From: Phoronis australis | Lineage: Eukaryota; Phoronida; Phoronidae | Direction: 5' to 3' | Length of the DNA: 64,000 nt | NCBI GenBank assembly: GCA_002633005.1 | Contig: NMRA01000149.1 | Location: 78,066 to 142,065, forward strand | Shown: positions 45,166 to 59,622 of the stretch, one piece after another | Layout of the letters: the number at the start of each line of letters is the position of its first letter | Position numbering within the stretch: the stretch's first letter is position 1 | Translations under genes and position numbers: made by a program | Notes under the pieces: generated by a model | The model's database searches: none | Seen by the model: the letters and a program-made list of their open reading frames with translations, nothing else | Told to the model about the DNA's origin: nothing

Positions 45166-48100
45166 TGTTTCTGGACCAGTGCGTACGACATACTTATGAG
45201 TCATCCATCACTCAAACAGACCTAACCAAAACAGCGTTCCCGCCAACGAGATACATGAAAATGAGGATCCCACGGTCTTAGCTGTATAACGTATCCGGGC
45301 GTTTATTTGACAATTATAGGACTGTTGCTTTATGTGACTGGCCGGGTATATTCAATCAATAAATGTTTGGAATTGTTATTCTGAAACGTAGCAGTAGGCC
45401 AGATCACAATTTAATCGAGATAGAGCCTAGGTAGTTCTAACCACAAAACACCACCACAAGCAAGTGACTGTTCAAGTAGACGGCTACAAGTGCGTTAGCT
45501 TCTTCAACACTAATTATGCTTCAATATAAAAAGAGTTTATACCGACAATCTCGGCCCTTGTTGTAATTTTATCTGTCCTATGTTCACTCCGGCCCAATAG
45601 CAGTGCTGTCCGCTCATGAATAAACTCAGTTAATTTTTTTTGCACGTATGTGGATTTAGAACGATCTCCGCAACGGGCCCAGGTTTCATTTTACAAATTA
45701 CACGCAATGAGTCAAACCTGGTAACACAACGGACTAATTACCAGTGCTCATTAATTCAAATACAAAGTGTGACACAGTGGCGATTACGCGAAAGTCCGAG
45801 AACATACAGTTTATTTGCATAGTGAAACCACGATAAAGCGTGGCAAATGTTTGGGTCCGTGATTACGACTGCCAAGAAAACGTGCGAGATATACACAAAC
45901 CATCTACATCGATAACAATATACTGCGACATCAGTCAATACATTACATTGGCGGCAGTTTTACATAATGTTTAAATAATCACTGTTACTTGATGAACTTC
46001 CAGATTTACATTCAGCCCCCGATCATGCAGAAAAGCGCACTGTCTGAAATGTGAGAGTTACAGCCAATGCCGCTAAAACCGGCGTGACCGAAAGTTGAGA
46101 AATATGGTGAATGCCAAATTCGACCATGTCCCAAATTTCAGAATCAAAGAAATTCAGTTTGAGGTTGGATTTAGGTGTCCGAAATTCAAGAGATTGTCCT
46201 AAATTTGGGAATTTTTACCTTAAGTAGTATGGCTGTCAGCAAATAACACACAATGAAATTTTGGTAATACAATGACGATTTGAAAAATAAAAAATGAGAG
46301 CACTCGGAGGAGCGACACTTGGCGAAATTAAGCGAAAAGACAATGGGGAAGACGACGATGATGACGATGAAGGCGGCGATTATGAACAACACGATAACAT
46401 TCATGTGACTAGCGAAGAAATTAATAAAAAATAGGCTGCAGTCTTGTTCAACAGAAGCTAAACCAACATCAATGCAGCAACAGCGCTGAACAAAGGAACA
46501 GCGCTGTCAGAAAATCTTGAATAATTTGAAAAGTAGACGTATTAGAGAAAAATGGAAAACATCATCTGAAAGTCCGTTCAAAACTAATTGATAGCAACAT
46601 ACAACTCCGTAAATTTTTCGAAAAAAGTGAAATTTTACGTTTTTTTTTAAATTCAAAGTCAAATAACTTGAAAACGGTAAGTCCGAGAGAAACGTTGTCA
46701 CAAAACTTTTGAAAGAGCATACTTCAAGGAATCCACATCAAAAATTCACGTCACTTTTTCTTCCCGTTTAAAATGGCATTCCAGCTCGACTGAAAATGGG
46801 TCAACATGAGCCAGAGCCGCCATCTTGAAAGTGACTTTCGTTTAAACAAACATTTATAATAGCCAATCAAACGAAATAGACAGGTGACAAGATTGAAAGG
46901 AGAAAACGTTTTCGGCCAGATATCGAGGTGCGCATGCGCCATGGCCAATATTTCCGCCACGATTTACCGCGCAGTTGTAGTACTTGTGTTCTGTAAAAAT
47001 ACTACTAAATTTCAGCTCTGTACGTTGAAAAATGCAGCCTCTATGAGCATTTGAATCTGAAACCATAAACAAAATGGCCGCCACGTCCGCCATTTTGAAT
47101 CCAATCATGACCAAAAACCATAGGCTTCCAGGACTTTCAGATCTACACGTCGTGTGCGAATTCGTGCGAATTTCGTGCAAATCGGACGAAAATTGCGACC
47201 TGTAGAGTGCGAACAAAAAAAAATTTGACAGCAGACCAACTTACTTGTCGGAATTCAAAGGATCCGCCAAGTAACAATTTTGGCCATTACTTTTTTTGAA
47301 TTTGGGATAACTTTACAGCATGTTAAATTTACGAACGTTGTACCAAGTGATATTCTAACTACATAACCACTTGGGTACTTGCATACAAGAAAACTGTGCT
47401 ATCAGACTACTCAAATGCCAGTTTGGCATTCAAGGCATAGCAATTCAGACAGACAACAACATGATTAATACTCCACCTACCCTATTTTGACATCGGATTG
47501 GCACTGAGGACATGTTAAATTATTTGTAATATGCAAAATACACATTTCTGACCAGGCCAGAAAAGAAACACTGATGAGATTTGAAAACACAATTTGCCTA
47601 CTGCTGATGATATTTTAATTTGTCCTTTTGATCCTACACAATTGTGCTTTCAGTTGACATCTGGATACTTTCCAAGACATTATCTCAACTCATGTTTTCT
47701 TCTCTGGATGAAACCAGCCAGGGGTCATTCAAGTGTCACTAACTTGTCAAGAGCTGGATGACCTACACCTGAATAGAGCTTATGACACATTATGTCAGCA
47801 GATGTTAGCATTGTAGCAGTGTTAGCTTAGTGGCTCAGACAGCAACTCCCAGGGGTAAAATCTCACTAATTTTCTACAAAAGTAATAGCCAAAATTAACC
47901 TATTACATTTTCCAAAGGCTTCTGACGTTGTGTCATGTTCCAGTAGTTTATAAAACATTGTCTGAAGGTAGGCCCCACCTACAGTATAGAACTTAAAAGT
48001 GATAAAGTGTATTAATTAAAATGGTGCTTCTTGTCTTTTACAAGAAAAAATTGTCTGTCCTACTGTTCCTACAACAGTGAGATTTTACTGCAGTCATCAA

Positions 48101-51100
48101 GGCTTTTGCGTAAGAGTTAGAGCTCTCCTAAATTCCTCTCTTAATAAGATTTCAAAGAGAAATTTATACAAAGAAGCTACCCATGATAAAGCAACCAATC
48201 CAGACTAAGTTTAAAAACCATTGAAACTCCAAACTTTTACCTGACGAAAGTAAAAGGTTGTTTTATTTCACGATTCAAAAAATTTTCATAGTCATGATGT
48301 GTAAACACAACTAACCCCTGAATGCAAAATTGTGTTTAGTACCCCTCACGCAGGCCACTCTAGCTATAAACATGAACCTATCGTACTTGTCCAGGTCAAA
48401 AAATCAGGGACCACATGTTGAGCCAAACACGCATAAGCATTTAAACACAGAATTTTGAGAAAAGCCGGGATAGGTGCTTACTCAAACGTCCGATCTGCTT
48501 GTAAGGTAACCCCAAATGCCTTCACCATTGTTTGCAACTTTGCAAACACATTAACAGAATGCACAAGAATCAACAATTGCATGACACCTTCAGTAAAAAG
48601 CGTGTGTTTTATAGCCCAAATGTGAAAAGTAGCCAATGAAACTGACTTTTCATCATAAACAGTACTACTTTGCATATGTTTTGGGAGCTAAAGTTCTTGT
48701 GAGACGGGTCTTCACCGGCACTAAGCCCTCAGTATGGGCGTTATGAAGTAGATCATTTTGAAATTGGGGGTTGTGAAGCCGAACATGGTCGACAAACCAG
48801 ATGGTTACAGTATGTTGTCTGAAATTGATGCTTGAGGCTCCTGAAAAAGCCTCCTCCCCCCCAACTTATTAAAAAGCAGAATTGCAGAGAGCTCATGATA
48901 TTAACCCCATTGTAGACTAGTGGGTGCATTGCTTCTAAGCAGTTACTGCTAATGGACCCCCATGAGTAAGGTAAAGACCATGCAGCTGTGACTGTACACT
49001 GGGCCCATAGCTAATTGGTTGACACAATGTGGGAAGCATAATTGGCCTAACCAGAAGGAAATGTGGTTATGATCATTGCTGAGGCACACAATTTCATATG
49101 TTGGCATGCTACTTAATCATATCCTTTTCATATTAAGTGCTACATTTTCCATTAATTGACAAACTATTGCCAGCCAAATCACTGTACCAGTCATAACTTG
49201 TATGTATCATGTAGTATACCATTCAAAATTCTACACACGTAGGGTGCTTATATTTAATTATACATTTCTCATAGTTTCAAAAGTAAGCAGTATTAAAGAC
49301 AGTATCCAGTGCAACACACAAGATTGACACCTATGAATGGTCCTTGTATTATAATCAAAGTACAGTCTCTGCTGAGAATTCAACAACAATGATGACAATT
49401 GAATTTGAACATAACAGCTAAAACTGTACATAGAGATTGATCACAGGAAGTGTGCAGCAAACTTCACAAATACAGATGGTTCACATGAGTGAAGAAAACA
49501 TGTTGTTCTCAAAACTGGATGTGCACAAAACAATAACAACATCAGTTCCCAGGTGACTTAGCACAGATGTAATGAAAACAAGTTATGTAACTTGCACACA
49601 ACATGACAAAAGGTTGGACAAGAGCAGCAAGGTCACACTTTGGCAGTCCCTGATTTTGTCAACCAGTTCTACTGAATAACAAAGCAGGTGTTATCAAGGA
49701 TTGCCTGATATTTAAAATGAGAGGCCCACAAAAATGACTATTTTTGACAGAGTCCACGCTATTGTAATTAGGCAAATGGTGTAACAATTGCTAAGGCAAA
49801 AAAATGTGTTTTCTTACATCAAAACACAAGTATAATTTCTATTACAAAAATGGGAAAGGTCAGTGAATATCTAGTCATTATGGGCACCCAAAATTGCCAA
49901 CACTTGAAACATGGCAATTAATTAAAATAAAATGTCAAGGGATGACAGCATTTTTGTGACCAGTCTCCTAAATTGTCAGCTTGCTCTCATCAACTTTTAT
50001 ATTGATATATCTCCAAAAATTCAAGTCACCCACGTCATAAGTGACACCATTCACGTGTTCACAAATACCACAATGCAAATTTACATAATTTAGACAAGTT
50101 AATTGTTAAATTGACATCTTCACAGTGTCACATCACAGACTATGTTGCTGAAGAAAAGCAGCTGTGTAGCTAGAAGGGGCATGACAACAAAAAGCTGTAG
50201 AAATCCAGTGGACCCAGTGGGCTTCAGTGGTGGTTAAGGATAGGGCAAGTTATGGAATCAACCATGCAGATTTACATAAAAATGCACGAGTATTATGAAA
50301 AACTTAATGCAGCTATAAACTCATGTTCAGTCAAACAAACTTTGGATTTGGACCATTTCCCACCATAAAATTGGGTCTCAGCTTGTTCTTTGGCTCAGAT
50401 GACAAGAGAACAGGTATTATTCCTTGAGACCCATGCTCAGCCTTGAAATCAACTCTAATTTGACCACGGAATGAGGCGCTACATCTAATTTCCCAACCCA
50501 TAACATTGAATGAGAAATGGATGCTAGTGATACCACCGCCTACAAGAATGCACATTTATGCGCATTATTTTTGACATTGGGCTCTATTAAAACTGAACCA
50601 GTCATTAAAAATCTAGCAACATTCTCGTTCTTTGAATGACAAACATCAGTTAACTACTGTATAACAAAATAGAAAAGAAATCGTGCAGGGCAACTGCCTT
50701 GTAGGATAGTTCCAGTGTCCCCTCCATAATAATCACAAACACTGATACTAAGAGGGGTTCTACATTTTAAAAAGTAGTTTTCTCCACTGAATAACAGGTA
50801 TCAAACTGGTTCTCAGAGTGTAGTCACCTAGAAGAGGGAGACCCTAATTGACCAATTTCACAACAGTAGTTTAAGTCTACAATTTTTATAGTGGTGGAAG
50901 GCAGGATTATAACTGCTTTCTTTGGATTTAGACTACATAGCCTTATGTAGTCTCAAATTGTCCCCTACTAAGTTAAGAAGTGAATTTTGGTCTTGAACTG
51001 TGAACTAGCAAATAAAGTAACACTTGTAGAGCCCTGTCTCATGCAACAGTTGTTTCCAAGCTCAGAAATCTCATCTATTTTGACTAAGGAACAATTAGAC

Positions 51101-54000
51101 ACCATTTCATAACAGTAAGTAATCTAAATCAAAAGTTGTTTTGTTACGGAAAGTAGATTTACAGTAGATTTAAAATATACATAAGTGCAAAAAACTAGTG
51201 GAGTGAAGGGTCTGTGAAAGTGTTTTCAATAATTTGTTATCGGCTTATCATCGCTATTGTGGGCTAATACGATCACATGATATTTCAATAACCACGATAA
51301 CAGAAAAGTGAAAATGAAACCACACTAAGTATTCGCATTCACAGGAATAAGAGCCCTTTGGTATATACCGTCACCAAGCTTTCATCAGCTGAAAACTAGA
51401 ACATCAAGACCATCACTTAGTTAGGTACAGCATTCACATGTTTGATCTGTCTGGTATCCAGCAATGAGCTATACAAGGACTTGGTATAGCTCATTGTATC
51501 GAGTCAGTACTGCCACTGACCGTCTGGCGACTGAACTCATTGATCGGTCATGAACTCATTTCAACTTACAATCGCACTTGCAGACATATTGGGCCACTCA
51601 ATCTTGCCAGGATAATAACTTGTCCGCCAAACTGGAGTTGATCAATGTAATTTTCTAATGATAAAATGGACGAAACATTTCCACTCTTAAGATACAGTAG
51701 GCTACACAAAACATTATGTCTATAACGTTATAACTAAGGTCATGGCCGGGTGAAGGAACAAAGAAATGTCTTTGTTGTGAAATTGTCAACAGTGAAAATT
51801 CCGCGAATGCTGTGGACTATAATCTTACAATATGCCGGGGATCAATTCCAAAATACAAGCAATATTATACCTACTGACTGTCACCTCGTCTTGTAGTTTG
51901 AAAAATATATGATTCATGGAAATTTCAGCCCGCCTCGAGTCCAAATTTCTCGGGTCGTTCGCCGTTCGGATTCGCCAACTGGCTAACCAGGTCAACTTTC
52001 CGAAGTCGTAAGAACCAATTTAGAAATTAACTGGAACGATTATGACTCTTACACATTCAGAGGAAATACGTGTTTTCGAAACACATGTCGCTTACCAGTT
52101 TTGGTCCAGTGAAATCACTTGGGTAACTTCTGTCTTCTTACTGGCGGCCAATATTAAGTATTTGTTGACAACGATCGTTCTTGACCCAGCTGATTCATGA
52201 ACTCAATGAATGGGCATGCGCACACATGTTAAAGGTCAGGCAAAAGCAAAAGCATATTGATCGATGCTGTCAAGTCATAAATACTCGTCGGATTACGTAA
52301 CAATCTGGGGCGGTCACACGTTGATACGTTCCTTATTTCGGATCGTTGAAAGCAAGACCAGTCATTTTTTCAGAATCAACCTGCAAAACGAGTTTTGTTC
52401 TTAGTAAAATACACTGGTCATTGGTATATACATCATACACGTGTTATCATGAGTTTGAAGTTATCGATTTTGGTCTGACCCGCACCAAAACATGACAGAA
52501 GCTTCTTTTTACTGTTTAAATTGCCCAGGGATCATAATCCCGTGGTAGAGGCTGCTGTAGGCACTACGGGCGTGGCGCTCAATGGCAGAGGGTTTACTTG
52601 TTTCGAACAGTTTGCCTACGAAAGAGTGCCTCTGACGAAATTCCATACGAACGGTGCCATTTCTGTTTTTGTTATACAAAGGTGTTCTCTAGAAAGTCAG
52701 TCTACAGAAAAAGGTTTTGATATGTCAGTACTCATTTTGACAATGGCATCATTTTCATCTGTTTTAGGCAAAAGACATCTGTCCAAGAATCCCTGCGAAA
52801 GTGTTGGTAGCTCTTGGGATAACTCCTACGAGCAAAACTCTCAGTTTGACATTATGGGTCTATTTTCGGACACTCTCTGAGGGGACGAGTTTCCTAATTG
52901 CAGTTTCCAGCTGCATTTCTCGTCAAAATCTAGTTGCTTTGCTCGCGTTTTGTCCATTTTCCTCACTCCGTTTGTCAACCATCCTCCAGCGCTATCCGAT
53001 GAAGAATTCGACGGCTTCACCCAAGCAGTTTCATTCTGGCACCTTAGTGCGTGCGAGTCAAATACATGTGTTTCTCGAACAGTAGTTTGGTATGGTAGAA
53101 TGTATACTTACCACATATATAGGGCCTACATTTAAATGACGAGGGTGGGTTTTGTACGCGAACGACGTGCTCAGAAAAAAAAATGACACACTGTGAACCT
53201 CATTTTGTAATATCTGTCAAAAATGGACCCTTTCGTGGAATTTCTAGCCCATAAAGTGGTTTCTTTCCTGGATAAGTACTGTAAATCGGAAAGCACCATT
53301 TTGGGGGAATGTGGCCGCAAAAATACTCATCTTAGCTATCTGATCTGGACCTGTACAACACGAATACATCTGTGTAAGAACTCATCCGGATAATATAAAT
53401 AACATAAATTTAACATTCTCTCATAGCTTTGTATTTTACTACAAAATAAATCCAGATTTGCGTTAATTAAGTCCGATTTGTGGATTCAAGTTACTGACAT
53501 GTAACAGATTATGGCTCATACCGAACAACCCATGTTCAACCCGCGAAGGTCACTTCGCGAACCTGGCAGGTTTTACCAAGTAGCATTTTAAATTAGTGTT
53601 ATCAACCCACACATAAAAATCTGTGTTTTAATTCTCCCCAAAACAAAACCTTGGGATACGTCTGCTGAGTTATAGATAGTTACTTTTTTTAAGAAAATGT
53701 TATTTCTGTGTTGAAATGAATGTTTGAGGCAGCTATAAGGTGCGAACTTATATGTTTTCAATGTGTGATCAAATGGAATCACGAACATTGGCGGATTTTT
53801 CAGGGAAATCATAAGTAAGTTTGAAATTTATGGTGCCTTCATTGGAGATACGTATCGACTGCGTTCCGTAGACACAATGGTCTCGTTAAAACGCAAGATC
53901 ACACTTGTCTTACAAGCAAAGTACGTGATCATACTACATTTTTCTCGCGATTGTCTTGTGCCAACTTAACGCAACCCTAGTTGAACCACAACATTCTGGC
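45166..54000. other. Large non-coding interval, no recognised gene
   Basis: Nothing supported was found in about 9 kb. Weak candidates are minus-strand frames at 48478-48675 and 50331-50555; the latter follows a good acceptor TTCTTGTAG and contains NVMGWEIRCSASFRGQIRVD. A plus-strand frame at 52521-52880 is another. None resembles a known family. CGCCAT(C/T)TTG motifs near 46.8 and 47.1 kb may belong to a repeat. Confidence 0.3.
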
Positions 54001-54094
54001 TGCCCAACAGGAAGCTGTTTTGTGTCAACAGCCAGTTGTTGTACGAAACACAACATAATTGTCCAACTAACATGCACATTTAGATAGAATATAT

Positions 54095-54205
54095 CAAACA
54101 AACACCGAAAAACCAGGAGCCCCAACTGGATATCGAACCACAGGTCTCTACATTTGGCGACCTAGTGCTCTTACCACTGAGATACTGAGGACCCGATAAC
54201 AGTGC
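54095..54205 (-). mobile_element. tRNA-derived SINE head or tRNA pseudogene
   Basis: On the minus strand GTATCTCAGTGGTAAGAGC resembles a tRNA A box and D arm. GTGGTTCGATATCC, about 35 nt later, resembles a B box with one extra base. The ends do not pair into an acceptor stem, so it is not a functional tRNA. Confidence 0.55.
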
Positions 54206-54209
54206 AATT

Positions 54210-57200
54210 ACTGTTTGCAGCCAACTGTTACGTCGTCCATCCCATGAGTGGTATTTCACCCTTTTTCACACAAGATTTGGACCATTATATGATCAGCAAT
54301 TTACCAGCATGGGTTGATTAGATATAAGACGATGATGTCGGCCAATATTTCACTCATTATTTTGTATGACAAAAACAATACGGTTGAAAACCACGTCGAT
54401 TCCGTTACGGAATGCTGCTTTGCTCAGTGACATTTGATTTTTGACGGAGTTTGGAGTTTAATGTATCAATTATTAAATTAATATTCAAAACACCTTTCAG
54501 TAGACCATATGGATCAAAAAATAATTAGTGTTTATCTCGTGAATCGTATTTTCATTATCAAACATTTTTTTAAATTATCGTGTCTTTAGTATCATGTGTT
54601 GCTGCATTCGGCAAAGACTTTTAGGTTATATGTGACATCAAAAATATTTCGAATTTACCTACCTTGGGAACAACGTATCTCAAGAATAACTAACTGGACA
54701 CCAATGAAACTATTTAGGTGGATGTTAGGAGCTGCGCCACTTTAATTTGCAACGTACGAAGAGGTATTCCAACAGGATTTTTATAAAATATCCAGAAATT
54801 GCATGAAACTAAGACAAAGTGATAATTTGGAACACTGTAACTGTTCTACAGCTTTCTTGAGATTGCATCTTCAATATTTGTAGTTTTGTAGACCTATCAA
54901 GAAATAAGTGATAGGACGTCCTTGCTTTGAACGTACCTTTCTTTTTGCCTAGATTAACTAGACAAACACGGTCACGACTTTCTATTTTCAGAAAATTTAC
55001 AAATTTACTGCTTTTTTAGATATTTGGCTAAACGATGCACGGACTGCCAGTTAGCTTACAAAAGGAAAGATGATCACGATTTTTATTCACGGTCTGCAAG
55101 AAGGGGGTTGGGTCAAAGTTCAACTTACCTGTCGTAAACTGCGAGATTTTTCGAGATCTCTCATATTATGGGATGGGATCGCCATTTTGAACTGATTTCT
55201 GTTTCCCGCCTGGCGAAGACTGTTGTCAAAAATCACCCTGTTCTGAACCTTTTTGAAACAACGTTGTTTTGAAAGTGTCAGATATGACATAAGTAAAGTT
55301 TCAGCAATCCATATTGCTCAGAAAAGGACATTTTACTGGTGTCAGAAAAAATAAGCATCGATTTTGTGACGGTGCTTCAATTTATTTTCTGCCATTCCGT
55401 GATGTGATTTCGAGTAGATCGTTTTAGCTTTCTTTTTCGTTTGTTTCTGACTGTTTTTAAAAGGTAAGTAAAGCGGTTTAAGATAGTCTATGCTGTTGAA
55501 CTACAATTACTCGATACTTTTGATCATTGGTTACCCCTCGGTTTGGTGACGTAACGTGAACTTGCTCTACTTGTTGCGTTGTTGGGACTGCTCATCACAT
55601 GTCGGATTATTTGAAAACGAATTTCATTCACTGACTGAACAAGTGATTTCCTGGTTCTCAAAATCAGGGGCAACTGTATTCGACTAGTGCCCGCACTGGT
55701 GCCTGTGTCTGGGACTTTCATATTCGCAACAAACCTTAACTAAACTTAGTAAAGTATTATCCAAATCTTTTGTTAATGTTAATTGTTGTGAACAAATTAC
55801 ACTGTATTGTACTGTACTGATTGGGCCTATCTATGAAGAGAGTTGTTGCAGTAGGAGATTGGATGACCTGGTTGATTGAATTGTTTTGCCGGAAGAAATT
55901 CAGCCGTCTTTTAAATCTAAGTTGACTATCTCAGATGCAAATTGAGGCAACTACATGTGACCTTTGATGCCTAGTACAAATTCACCAAGTTCAGTTTGTG
56001 ACCATAGATAGGCAACTCGGACATGCATAATATCCTAGAGGAGTCACCCTCTAAACATAATAAACTGAGCTTCTGGTTAGTATTGTCACGGAAAATTCTT
56101 GCATATATTTTACTGTCCAGTACAACAAAAAAAAAATTTTTGGCATTGAAATGCCGTTCAGTCTTCCAATAGTAGAACTCTTGGTATCGTGAGTACTATT
56201 GTCAATGTTACTACCTGACCACACCACAACCAACTGATTAGCTTACAACGTACTTGCCTGAAGTAAAACGTGCTATGTCTGCCAGGTGTCGCTAGTGAAT
56301 AGTGACGTCACGGCTTATGCTTAAGATCACAGCTTTCATCCATTGGAAATATACGGAGTTGGCTGTCCATGTGCTATAGGCTATGGTATCTCGTAAGTCA
56401 GGACTGAGAGGCCTCAGAAAGGTCTGAGTTAATATGTGTCATCTTTGTGTTGATTAAGCGACAATGGATGGGAGTTTTCTGCCAAAAACCTTCGAATTTA
56501 AACGACAAATAAAATTTATGAACTTTTATATATCCAAACAGACATAAGGAAAGTCAACACTGAACAAAAATCAGGACAGCATTATGCAGCACCACATGTT
56601 GGTTTTAAAAATAGTTATTTGCATAAGAGGCATTGGTTTGAGAATGCCTTAGTATGTGTTACTGGACGGATCCTGTTGAAACTATTACAACTCTCGACAC
56701 GGGTGAAAATGTCCAATCCAAAATACAAGATTTGAGCGCATAAAAAGTGGCAACCAAAAAAGAGATGATAATTCACCGGATGTCTCCTTGGTATCCGTAC
56801 TAGTGCTCTCAAATTTGCAACATTTAATTGTCTTGGCATGTGCATTGATTAGTTTCAGTCAGTGTAATTGCTCAAATAGTTTGCTGGTTGCAAAGACTGG
56901 TGCAGATAAAAAAATTGCAGTTTGACATAAAAAATCCGGCAGAATACTCGTATTTACTGGTCAAACAGAAACGCTGGTTATAATAATTGCAGTCAAATCA
57001 ATTTGCCGACCCAGTAATCAAACCAGGACTGTACAGTGCTTACATTGAGCTATACTAAAGTAGGAATCGTGAGCGTCATCGTGCGATAACAATGGCTACA
57101 TATAGTACACTAATTATAGTGCGTGGCTATGGTGTGCGGCTGTGAGTGATGAAACTATCTTACAGACGAATCATTGGTCAGCACAATCTAGGACGAATGT

Positions 57201-58135
57201 TATATGTAGAAGTTCAAGAAAACTGCATATTTCAAACACTAGTGCCAGAGTGGTCTTGAAACCTTCTTGTACCTAGTCTAAAAAATTATTACCTAAACAA
57301 TGGAAAGTAAAAAAGTAGTTGGTAAATGTCTGATGTTACGGTCCCGGACTCCAAACTGTTAATGAACTGGTCAGTTTCAGGGTTTCCCCTGCGTGTTAAC
57401 TTCTGGGTGGCCTGCCACGCTCCTTTTTGGCTCTGCCACTTGTAAATCATACTCAAAGTGACCGCCACAAGCCTAATCTTGATGGGGAAATGTTCACGGC
57501 CAAAAATCGCTAGTAAAAATGATTGCTAGTAAAGAGAATGGCAAGTAAGAATGATCGCTAGTAATAAGGAATAAGCACAAGTCACACGGCACCTTTTGCC
57601 ATTTGTGGATCGAAGGGGAAAATACTAATTTTACAATGGGCTCTTGAATTGTGCCCCCATTAAACAATCATTCAATCCCTTTTCGTACCTCGTCTCTGCC
57701 TATCCAAAAGTGCACATAAAATTAATACAGCCGGGGACCAGCCAACGACCTCAATATGAATTCTAAAATGGCGAAGCGCCAGGGTTCGCTTTGCCTAATG
57801 AAGTAAGAAAAAGTAAGCTTTCTGCTTCATCCATTTTGTCGTGTCCGAGTTTACAAAAGATATTGTATGTGAATTATACTACAGGGCGTGACATTTAACT
57901 GTTTAATCAACCATAGCCAAAATGACAATATTGAAGGGAAACTAGGCTCAGATTCGTCTGCATGGACTAAATTATATATCGTCTGCTATGCCGGCCAACG
58001 CCAATCCACTATATCTGTTTTATGTTTAGCAAGACAATATCAACGGAATTTCCATTATAGGAACTAGTTTATTACGTCTAAAAATTCAAATATTTTTTGT
58101 TTTACATTCGTCACGTCATGGATAATTGGAATTTT
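54210..58135. other. Non-coding interval, no recognised gene
   Basis: AT-rich spacer. It may contain the untranslated first exon or promoter of the PPP6R gene; a GATCGCCATTTTGAAC motif near 55180 is suggestive only. Confidence 0.3.
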
Positions 58136-58139
58136 AACA

Positions 58140-59390
58140 TTTTTATGCGCCCACATATTTATATGTGAACGCATTATGCCGTCATCTCCGTCCGTCCGGG
58201 TGGCATCCGTCCGGCGTCCGTTGCTCTATCTCCAAAACCCTTTGACATACGTTCATGAAATTTGGCACATATGTTCCATTCATGAATGGGACAGCATGAG
58301 CAAACGTTCGGACAGATCTGACTACCGGTGTGCCCCCTAGTGGCAATTTTAGTTTTTTACGCTTACCTTTGTATCTTCAAAAGTCCGGAACGGATTTTCA
58401 TGAAATTTGGTATGTAGGCACTTATTAGTGCGATGACGCTATCCTACCGTTTTCAGATGGATTTGATGTAGTTTGCGCCACCTAGTGGCCATTTTTACTG
58501 TTTTTGCTTGAAGGATTATTGTGAAAATTTGCATGTATGTGCTTACTATAAAGAGGACAGGTGAAGATGATTTTCCGACGATTTTGACTACTGTGGCGCC
58601 TCCTAGTGGCAGTTTTTTTTTTGCGCCTGTGGCTTTATCTCCTAAACCGTTCGCAGGATCTTTACGAAATGTAGTAAGTGGGTTTATATGATGTTAGCAA
58701 CGGACGACGACGACTTTTGGACGGATCCGACTACCGGTGTGCCACCTAGTGGCAATTATATTTTTTTCTTTTTCCTTTGTTTCCTCAAAAGTCCTTAACG
58801 AATTTTCATGAAATTTAATATGTAGGCACCTATTAATAAAATGATTCTATCCTTCCGTTTTCAGATGGATTTGATGTAGTTTGCGCCACCTAGGGGCCAT
58901 TTTTACTGTTTTTGAGTCTGTTTTTTGCGTCCACCCCCTCTATCAACCAAACCGTTTAAAGGATGATTGTGAAAATTGGCATTTATGTGCTTACTATAAA
59001 GAGTATGGTTGACGGTGATTTTCCGACGATTTCGACTACTGTGGCGCCTCCTAGCGGCAGTTTTGTTTTTGTTGCGTCTATGGCTGTACTCCTAAACTGT
59101 TTGCAGCATCTTTACTACTTAATTTAATAGGAAGTGTATTTATTTGATGTTGAGTACGGATGACGACTTTCGGATGGATCTGACTACTGCTGTGCCCCCT
59201 AGTGACAATTTTATTTTCTTTACGTTTAACTCAGTATCTTCAAAGGCGGATCCAGTGGACACTGTGCCCACTAGTGGCAATTTCATTTTATTCTGATTTC
59301 CTTGACAGATTTTTATTTTTATGAAATATGGCATGTTCCTGTTTTTGGATGGGTTGTATGTTTTTGCGCCATGTAGTGGCTATTTTTATG
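58140..59390 (+). repeat. CCTAGTGGC satellite-like element, plus copy
   Basis: After a head with CGCATTATGCCGTCATCTCC and CCGTCCGTCC, units of about 140 bp follow. Each ends in a variant of (C/T)CCTAGTGGCA with ATTTT. The three unit types (ACTACCGGTGTGCCCCC, GTAGTTTGCGCCACC, ACTACTGTGGCGCCTCC) recur in the same order with a period of about 410 bp. This gives a higher-order tandem array of at least two cycles. Motifs TTTTCATGAAATTTG and TATGTAGGCAC recur. No coding capacity. Confidence 0.85.
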
Positions 59391-59622
59391 ATACAAATAA
59401 ATAACCCTAAAAGCACACCATTTGCGATGCATTCGTGGGCACACTTCAACGCTCCACATTGCTCTTGTTTGTACTCAAGGGCATCTACAACTGTGTCTCA
59501 TAACATAAGACTATTTTGTGGCTTCACATTTTGTAATACGTAGCTGGTTTGACATGGCCTGAGTTGTAACATACCTATGCCATGCTCTGCTTTGTTTAAG
59601 TTTACTTATTCTATCACCTCAG

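Noticed and set aside
52521-52880. 119-codon plus-strand frame starting MPRDHNPVVEAAVG
   Set aside because: No family resemblance and no neighbouring exon signals. Left as a weak candidate only.
54121-54200. Functional tRNA gene on the minus strand
   Set aside because: A and B box-like motifs are present, but the ends do not form an acceptor stem and the B box has an extra base. Called a SINE head or pseudogene instead.
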